Positions 57,651-64,000 of a stretch of 64,000 bases of DNA are shown here, piece after piece. Made by a program: the position numbers and the translations under genes. Source of the stretch: Galeopsis tetrahit (taxonomy: Eukaryota > Streptophyta > Magnoliopsida > Lamiales > Lamiaceae); contig OY776124.1 in the NCBI GenBank assembly GCA_963675135.1, forward strand, positions 12,290,677-12,354,676. The letters run 5' to 3'. Below the pieces are notes generated by a model that made no database searches, was not told the origin of the DNA, and worked only from the letters and a program-made list of their open reading frames with translations. Every line of letters begins with the position of its first letter. Positions within the stretch are counted from its first letter, which is position 1.

Positions 57651-59920
57651 ATGCAAGGGCTGAGAATTACCAGTTGTTTTTGTGGAATCCCTTTCTTTTG
57701 GAAGGACGGGTATGAGAGCGAGTTATCTACTGTGATGACCGTCTGCTCCTTTTGTACCGAGCAACTTGCAACTTGACTCTCTACAAGCTCAAATAGGCTC
57801 GGCTCACGTTTTGTGGACGCATCGGACTTCTTCTTCTTCTTTCTTTTTTTGGGTAGACCACGAGTGTCTTCCTTAAGGGGTGGCTCAATAAGAGTCATAG
57901 TCTCGGGGTTTGCAAGCTCCCTCATACGCTTCAAGAAGATGAGTTGCTCCTCCGGAGAGAAGCTCTTATAAACATCAACCATATCGTCTATGGCATCTTC
58001 AAACCGATTTTTATTGTGGGTGGTAGGAGGGTCATCCGGTATGGTGGTTGGGGTAGGCTCCATATCCAGCTTCCTCCAGAAGAGATCAATGGCATTCACA
58101 GGTATCAGTTTGTCACAGTAAACATACTCCTCGATCTCATGACTACAGGGCAAACCGTATACCTTTCTCAAGATATGTTGGCACTCTTTAGGATCAAATC
58201 CGGGTCGTTTTTTCACCTTGATTTCAGCAAAGATCTTTTCTAGAGCCACCATCGACACCACCCCTCATAAATAATTATATGCGTTTGACGAGAACCTATG
58301 TTGTGCAACATTCAAACTCTTTTCGAAGGAGGCTTTAATTGCAACGTGGCATGCCTCGAATATAGTGTGTCACTTCTCCCAACATGTCTCGAAATTTCCT
58401 AAGGAATTCCCGAACATCCTTTTCAAGGCGGCATGATGGTTTTCTACCCTAATAATAAAAACTTTAAAACGTTAAACAACTTACAAATTTAAGTATTACT
58501 TTAAATAAATACAAAAGTATGAACATACCTGTTGGTTGTGGTGTTGCCAAAGTGCATAATTTCATTCGTCCAAGCCCTTACGAACCTCTCTTTATAAGGG
58601 GTAATCCAACTCTTCAACACGTAATTCACTGGCTTGTTCGAAAATTTAGATTTGAACTCTTGAAGAGTTTTTTCAAAGTCAGACTGGGTATTGGACCTCC
58701 ACAAATAGTTTAAATGAGAGTTGAATACCTCCCATTTTTGGACATCTTTAAATTCACCCTTACAGTTAGCTAACACATTCCGGTCAATGTGGAATGTACA
58801 AAGAAAAGGACGGGCTTCTGGAAATTTCTTGGTCACAGCATTCATCAATGCAAGTTCACGGTTCGTGATAATAACATCGGGAAGAGAAGATGAGCCCAAC
58901 ACGTCTCGAAGAACCTCTAATGTCCATTGATAATTTTATTCTTTCTCATCCATTAAGTACACCGACGTAACACAAAATGTGACCCCAGTCGATGTAACTC
59001 CCACAATCTCCAAATAGGGTAGCCGGTACCTATTCGTCTTGTATGTGCAATCTATTATGAGGACCTTCAGAAAAGCATGCACTAATTGGAGTGAGACGGG
59101 ATGTGTAAAAAACAACTCGTTAAGAGTGTTTGTCTTCTCACATCTTCGCGTGGCATGAAAGTACCTGTGCTCGACAAGTTGACTCATCAAATATTGCAAC
59201 TGACTACGTCCACAATATTGATGTATTATATGCTTCGACCTTGCATTGTAGATCGTTCGAAGAGTCGAGTGATTGTGCTCATTCTTCTTCTTCAACTTCG
59301 TCAATACAGATTTAGGAGGAGCGTGTAATTTGGACATTTCGATTACAAACTCCTCTTCCTCAATAGTTAGGCGGCCGACATAAGAATGACTCTCAAGGTA
59401 AGTGGATATTGGATGGTTATGTATACCGCATTTCACCTCCACTCCGATGGAGATTCTTGTGTACCCTTCAACATAAACGGACACCCACATTTCTTGGTGC
59501 CCGTAACCCTTCCACTCTTTTCTTCTTCCACCTCGTTCTTCTTAGCCTTCTTCTTCTTAGGAGTTGCAGGCTTCTTCTTTTCACGATATGCACCGCCATG
59601 CTCACACATCAAGAATATACATGCCTTTTTATTCCCTTGACCGTTATCCGACCGCTTCATAAAAATAACTATGTTGTGCTCTTTCCCCGTACGATGAACC
59701 CAAGACAAGAGTTCATCCCTAGACTCAAAGTAATCCATGTTCGTGAAGATGTCTGTGTAGTCCATAATCAATTCACAACCCGGGATATCGCGAGCCGGAG
59801 CATCAACATTCTCCATTTGAATACTAGATTCTTCCAACCACTCATCATCATCATCATACTCCTCTTCAACACCATATTCATCCACCCAAACATCATCCAA
59901 ATTCTGAAATTCAAAATAAA
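57651..59920 (-). pseudogene. MULE transposase (FAR1-type finger, DDE core, SWIM), decayed
   Basis: Read on minus. An exon starts after the acceptor TGAATTTCAG near 59905 (..DDVWVDEYGVEEEYDDDD) and has a FAR1-like zinc finger (CEHGGAYR.., KKCGCPFMLKG). A one-base deletion near 59440 shifts the frame into EVKCGIHNHPI. The transposase core has its first Asp in IIDCTYKTNRY (about 59040), but the second catalytic site reads IITNRELALMNAV, with Asn (58861-58863) where Asp is expected. A TAA after MDEKE (about 58937) breaks the frame. A donor GTATGTTC near 58528 ends the exon. The next exon has VENHHAALKRMFG, two stops and a SWIM-like finger (CQHILRKVYGLPCSHEI, about 58185-58135) whose second Cys is His, then a Lys-rich nuclear-type stretch (KKRKKKKK). 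In a live MULE this enzyme cuts at the terminal repeats. This copy is inactive. Confidence 0.85.
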
Positions 59921-59924
59921 AAAA

Positions 59925-60170
59925 ATTATACAAATGTTCGAATATAACTTCCATGCAAAATACCAATGTTCGAAACTAACTTCCATTCACAACACCAATG
60001 TTCGAAAATAACATCAACACAAGAGACAAATGTTAGAAATTTTATTCAATGCAAATGACCAATGTTAAAAAATAACTTCAACACAAATGACCAATGTTCA
60101 AAAATAACTTCAACACAAATTACCAATGTTCGAAAATAACTTCAACAAAATGACCAATGTTTTTTTTTTC
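59925..60170. repeat. TGTTCGAAAATAACTTC repeats upstream of the transposase exon
   Basis: Seven or so units of about 31 bases with core AATGTTCGAAAATAACTTCAACACAAATGACC-like sequence. They share the core TGTTCGAA (= TTCGAACA) with the intron repeats of the mobile-domain gene. They lie upstream of the first recognised transposase exon and may likewise be in an intron. Confidence 0.72.
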
Positions 60171-60695
60171 CGGACAAAGCATCGTTGTCCAGAAAAAAAA
60201 AACACAAACATGATCATTTTCTTCGCGAAACCAGACGCGAATAAGGGTTTTTTTCGATTCAAGCAAATGTCATTCATATTGTCAAAATGTATGTCCTAAA
60301 TGCATACTATTTAAACTAGATTCCATTATAAACTCATATTATGCAAAAAAAAAAAAAAAAAGATTGAACTAACAAAACCCTACACATAAAAAAAACATCC
60401 ATTTTCAAAACTAAAAAACCTTCAAAATATGTTAAACAACTTACAAATGAATATTTGACACCTCCACGAGTAACTTTTGCATCACTATCGGTCTTTTTCG
60501 AGTTCTTCCCCACTCAAAAGTGTTTTTACAATTTCAGAATGTTTTGGAATGGAGAATTTTGATCGACTCTCCCTCTTCCTGTGATAAATACAAACGTGGG
60601 TGTGCTCATCCGCTGTTTTTTTTTAAATTTTCAAGGAGGGATAAAATAGACAATTTACATACCACTTATCCAAAAAAAAAAAAAAAAAACTCATG
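60171..60695. other. Right subterminal region of the MULE
   Basis: A possible short first transposase exon on minus (ATGCAAAAGTTACTC.. to a donor GTAAGTTG near 60436) could lie here, but its phase does not fit the next exon as I read it. Poly-A tracts occur at 60344 and 60672. Confidence 0.3.
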
Positions 60696-60730
60696 GTGGG
60701 TGTCCTCAATACATTGGTGTGTGTCTATAA
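60696..60730 (-). repeat. Right terminal inverted repeat of the MULE
   Basis: Complement of 36896-36930 with one change (A for G in ACACACC-G-ATG). The next bases outside (CCGCGCCC, then ATAATGTGTGGACATGATT) match the repeat family at 61915 and 62350 from ATAATGTG onward, so the element's edge may extend to 60737. Confidence 0.8.
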
Positions 60731-61190
60731 CCGCGCCCATAATGTGTGGACATGATTGCACGATTACCGAGGGGCGTAAGGCTTATAACTTATTTTTTAA
60801 TATATGTATCAAACTCTAAACCTACTACTTAAATTAACATTATGGCTTTTATTTTTATACAATTATAGAGTAAATAATTTATGGAGTACAAAATTTTATT
60901 CAGATTTTTCTACACAAATTAAAAAAAAAAAGTGGAGTGTTGACGAATAATTTTTTATAAATAAAATAGATTGACCGGTATATTAGTTTTTTTACGGGTT
61001 ATATTAGTATTCTTACATTTTCATTACATTTTGGTGCAAGCATATATACAAATCGATTTTTTTTTATATATATAAAAGTTTACAAAATTACTCCTTAAAA
61101 TTTTATTCATTATTACACTTTTTTAATTTTCATATCTACCTGCATGTAAAAGTTATTTCAGGACGGAGGAAGTAATAATTTAGAAAAAGG
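60731..61190. other. Intergenic DNA
   Basis: The first 60 bases match part of the 432-bp unit described at 61594-62465. The rest is AT-rich, with a Stowaway-like right end (GGACGGAGGAAGTAA, 61162-61176) lacking a clear partner. Confidence 0.4.
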
Positions 61191-61467
61191 TACTTCCTCC
61201 GTCCATGAAATGTAGTTCCATTTGTCTCATATTCCTTGTCCATCAAATGTAGTCTCATACACTTTATGAAAACCATCACACTTCAACTATCACTTAATTA
61301 CACAATTTGACATCAACTTTATTCACAAACAATTACTTTATTCACAATGGACCCCACAATATCCACAATACCCTATAATATTCTTATTTTATCTATTTTA
61401 TCTACCTTTTCCTTAAAACTTGTGTCCCAGCCAAGTGGGACTACATTTAATGGATGGAGGGAGTATT
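61191..61467. mobile_element. Stowaway-like MITE, well preserved ends
   Basis: Left TACTTCCTCCGTCCATGAAA and right ATGGATGGAGGGAGTA are inverted. They extend inward with TGTAG(TT/TC)CCA and GGGACTACATTTAATGG. TA flanks. Confidence 0.8.
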
Positions 61468-61593
61468 TTTTTAAACTAGGAAAAGGAACAAAAGGACACG
61501 TGACATGATCCACTAAATAAAAGAAATCATGTTACAAACATTTACTAAGGAAAACCACATCTGCAATAAAAAAAATTAGGAAAAAGGAAATAA
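61468..61593. other. Short intergenic spacer
   Basis: Nothing recognised. Confidence 0.3.
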
Positions 61594-62476
61594 GATGGAA
61601 TGGTTACCCCTCCCATCTCAAAACACAATTTTACATGACACAAAAGAAACACAATTGTATATCCACGTCATGAATCTCGTCTTATCTCACCCCTTCAATA
61701 AAATTCAAGCAACCTCTCTATAAATATACTCCAACCCTTCATATTCTTCACCATCATCAAAGCTAAATAATTTGTATCTGAAATGTGGATTCTTAATTTT
61801 AAAAATACTTTCACTTTCAATTAAAAATTAATTTAACAAAGGAGATCGTTTTTTCTAAATAACAAGGAGATCTTAATGATAAGCGTGACATCACACGCTC
61901 CAATGTGGGGTAATAATGTGTGGACATGATTTCGTGGTATTCACGATTACAGTGGGGCCTACCTAAGGCTCATAACTTTACTTTTATCGTGTAAAAAATA
62001 TTCCGTATTTTTCATTGACTATTTTGATGGAATGGTTACCCCTCCCCATCTCAAAACACAAATAATTTTACATAGACACAAAAGAAACACAATTGTATAT
62101 CCATGTCATGGATCTCCTCTTATCTCACCCCTCCAATAAAACTCAAGCAACCCTTCTATAAATATACTCCAACCCTTCATATTCTTCACCATCATCAAAG
62201 CTAAATAATTTGTATCTGAAATGTGCATGCTCAATTTTAAAAATACTTTCACTTTCATTTAAAGATTAATTTAGCAAAGGAGATCGTTTTTTTTTTAAAT
62301 AACAAGGAGATCTTAATGATAAGTGTGGCATCACACGCTCCAATGTGGAGTAATAATGTGTGGATTTGATTTTGTGGTATTCACGATTACAGTGGGGCCT
62401 GCCTAAGGCTCATAACTTTACCTTTATCGTGTAAAAAATACTTCGTATTTTTCATTAACTTCTTTGATGGAATGGT
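61594..62476 (+). repeat. Tandem duplication of a 432-440-bp promoter-like unit
   Basis: Unit 1 starts at 61594 and unit 2 at 62026 (GATGGAATGGTTACCCCTCC in each); a third begins at 62466 and is cut by an LTR after 11 bases. Each holds a TATA-type CTATAAATATACTCCAACCC (61719 and 62155) followed by CATCATCAAAGCTAAATAA, which looks like a plant transcript start and leader. The only ATG following (..GAAATGTGGATTCTTAA) gives a 13-codon frame. The last part of the unit also occurs at 60738. Confidence 0.8.
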
Positions 62477-62735
62477 TGTTGGGATATTTTATATCTGTTT
62501 GTATTGATAAACCAAATATACTTGTAATAAGATAAGTTGTATTGTATAGACAAATTCATCATTCATCTTGTAATAGATTAGGATCTGGTCATATTAGCAG
62601 TATTGAAAGCTAGCTGATATAGAGGAGAAACGCGCACAAGCTCAAGATAAGAAGAGAAGATCAGAAGACCAGAAGAGTAAATCAGATGAGTGGAACTCAC
62701 CTGATGACCAGAAGAGTAAATCAGATGAGTGGAAC
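62477..62735 (+). mobile_element. Left part of another copia-type LTR
   Basis: It begins TGTTGGGATATTTTATATC exactly where unit 3 of the tandem duplication breaks off, and is interrupted at 62736 by a second LTR. A 37-bp stretch containing AGAGTAAATCAGATGAGTGG is duplicated in tandem (62659-62735). Confidence 0.55.
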
Positions 62736-64000
62736 TGTTGGGATATGAATCCTTGAAACAATGTTCTAATTGATGAAAGTATGTTTTGATGGCCAAAAGC
62801 AACTTAAAGTTAGTAATATATGTGGTTCTAAGTCATCTTAACTAAGTAATCTGAAAACAAGATTACTGATCTTAACTGAGTCATCTGAAATAAGTTTACT
62901 GATCTTATTAAGAAGTATTGAAAATAAGATTACTGATCTTAATGGAATCTGAGAATAAGAATATTGATTTTAAAGAGATATTTGAAATCTAAGTTACTGA
63001 TCTTATCTGAGTTTACTGATTTTATATGTTTACTGATCTTATTGTGTTTACTAATCTGATATATGAACTGTTAGGAACTAAGCTGATGTTTTGTGTTGTA
63101 TAGACAGCTTATAGTATAGGACTTTGATATACTCATCTGTATATAGTTCAGTTGATGTATAGATAGGTTTTATATATGTAAAGTTGTATTCTATTGTATT
63201 CAGCATTGTAAAAGTTTAGAACAGTAAGTTTAGAACACTAGATTAGAAGAAGATCAGAAGACTATGAAGACTCAGAAGACTACTTCAGAATAAGAAGACT
63301 TCAAAGAAGAGTTGAAGAGAAGCTTAGAAGAATTCTGGAGAAGTACAGAACAGTTTTAAGTTACTGTGCTGAATGGCTTAAGAACAGTAAAAATCAGAAC
63401 AGTAAGTTACTGTGTTGATTTGGTGAATTTGAAGAATAAGTTTGGAAAACTTATTTAAAGAGTAACTGAAGATATATTTGAAGATATGCTGACTTGGAAT
63501 AAGAAGGAAGTTACAAAGTCGGTTACAAGAAGAAGTTACAACAAAAACAGTTTTAGAGTTAGTTGAGAGTTAGTTCACAAACTGCTAACTGTCATACTAA
63601 GTTCTATAAACACTGTATGATCTCCTACTTGAAGAGACGACTGAAAGACTGCTACTACTGAACAATTACTGATCTTAGAGAAATCAAGGGCAAGTCTACA
63701 ATCAAGAACTCACAGAGTTAAGGAAATCGAAGCAAGGAGAAGCCACTGAATTGAAGAGAAGAAATCAAAGGCTACTCAAAGAGAAGTTTTACTTTTCAGT
63801 TTTAAGTTTGTGTTTTTGTAAACCAAGTGTGCTAGTTACTTGTAGAATTACTAGTAGATCGAAGATACACTTGGGAGTGTAATCGATAAGATCACAGTCT
63901 TAATCTTGGGACTTTAAGCCACAAGAAACTCAAGGAAGAGTAATAAAACATCACAACTGGGATTGTGAGAGTGGATGTAGACTTATTGTCGAACCACTAT
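62736..64000 (+). mobile_element. SIRE-type LTR, cut by the window end
   Basis: It starts TGTTGGGATATGAATCC and follows 21047-22500 closely to the last base, with small insertions and deletions. A TATA-like CTATAAACA is near 63604. Whether it is a solo LTR or the 5' LTR of a full element cannot be told. The preceding five bases, GGAAC, should recur after it if it inserted here. Confidence 0.85.

Larger units (their letters stand above)
36896..60730. mobile_element. Mutator-like element (MULE) carrying transposase, OTU and plant-mobile-domain genes
   Basis: Bases 36896-36930 (TTATAGACACACACCGATGT..) and the complement of 60696-60730 agree at 34 of 35 positions, giving terminal inverted repeats. 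Between them, ignoring the nested retrotransposons (37015-51540), are about 9.3 kb of MULE sequence: a plant-mobile-domain gene on plus, a repeat array, and a MULE transposase with an OTU module on minus. I could not see a 9-bp target duplication; the left side may be altered. The left terminus is present twice (also 48489-48523) because of the later tandem duplication. Confidence 0.8.

Noticed and set aside
59386..60011. Plus-strand frame of 200 codons
   Set aside because: Complement of the transposase zinc-finger exon and the intron repeats.

Overview
This is nuclear DNA of a flowering plant, most likely a eudicot. It is AT-rich and has one spliced host gene. Around that gene lie long terminal repeat (LTR) retrotransposons, solo LTRs, MITEs and a large Mutator-like element, many nested inside one another. 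I did not identify the species, and I saw no bacterial, organellar or tRNA/rRNA sequence.

Layout. 1-8.2 kb: a SIRE-type solo LTR (1327-3444, 5-bp target duplication) carrying a MITE, then a decayed leucine-rich-repeat (LRR) resistance-gene tail (about 5.16-6.28 kb), then one terminus of a CACTA transposon made of 130-bp repeats (about 7.13-8.18 kb). 8.2-14.9 kb: an Athila-type gypsy element with gag and protease only, plus its 3' LTR. 14.9-18.9 kb: a minus-strand gypsy gag fragment and several MITEs. 19.0-25.1 kb: a broken Ty1/copia element split in its integrase by another SIRE-type solo LTR. 25-28.4 kb: AT-rich intergenic DNA. 28.5-33.6 kb: the intact host gene, a nine-coding-exon telomere-repeat-binding protein of the TRP/TRFL family, with MITEs in three introns. 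33.6-36.5 kb: three non-autonomous DNA elements, one a clear hAT with an 8-bp duplication.

36.9-60.7 kb is a nest. The outer element is a Mutator-like element (MULE) with 35-bp inverted termini. It carries a plant-mobile-domain gene on the plus strand, a FAR1/MULE/SWIM transposase followed by an OTU-protease module on the minus strand, and between them an array of about 15 hairpin-bearing 121-bp repeats. A SIRE LTR (now solo) inserted in the MULE, and an Athila element with an intact 1.8-kb-codon gag-pol inserted in that LTR. An 11,593-bp tandem duplication or unequal exchange then copied the left flank, leaving one full element, one truncated LTR and one solo LTR. 60.7-64 kb: a Stowaway MITE, a 432-bp promoter-like tandem duplication, and two more LTRs running off the window.

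Only the telomere-binding gene and the Athila gag-pol look intact; the other coding regions contain stops or frameshifts. The points most worth a second look are: (a) a two-hairpin RNA-like module just past the stop codon of both Athila-type elements, with compensatory base changes; (b) the higher-order hairpin satellite between the two convergent MULE genes; (c) the breakpoint and apparent perfect identity of the 11.6-kb duplication.
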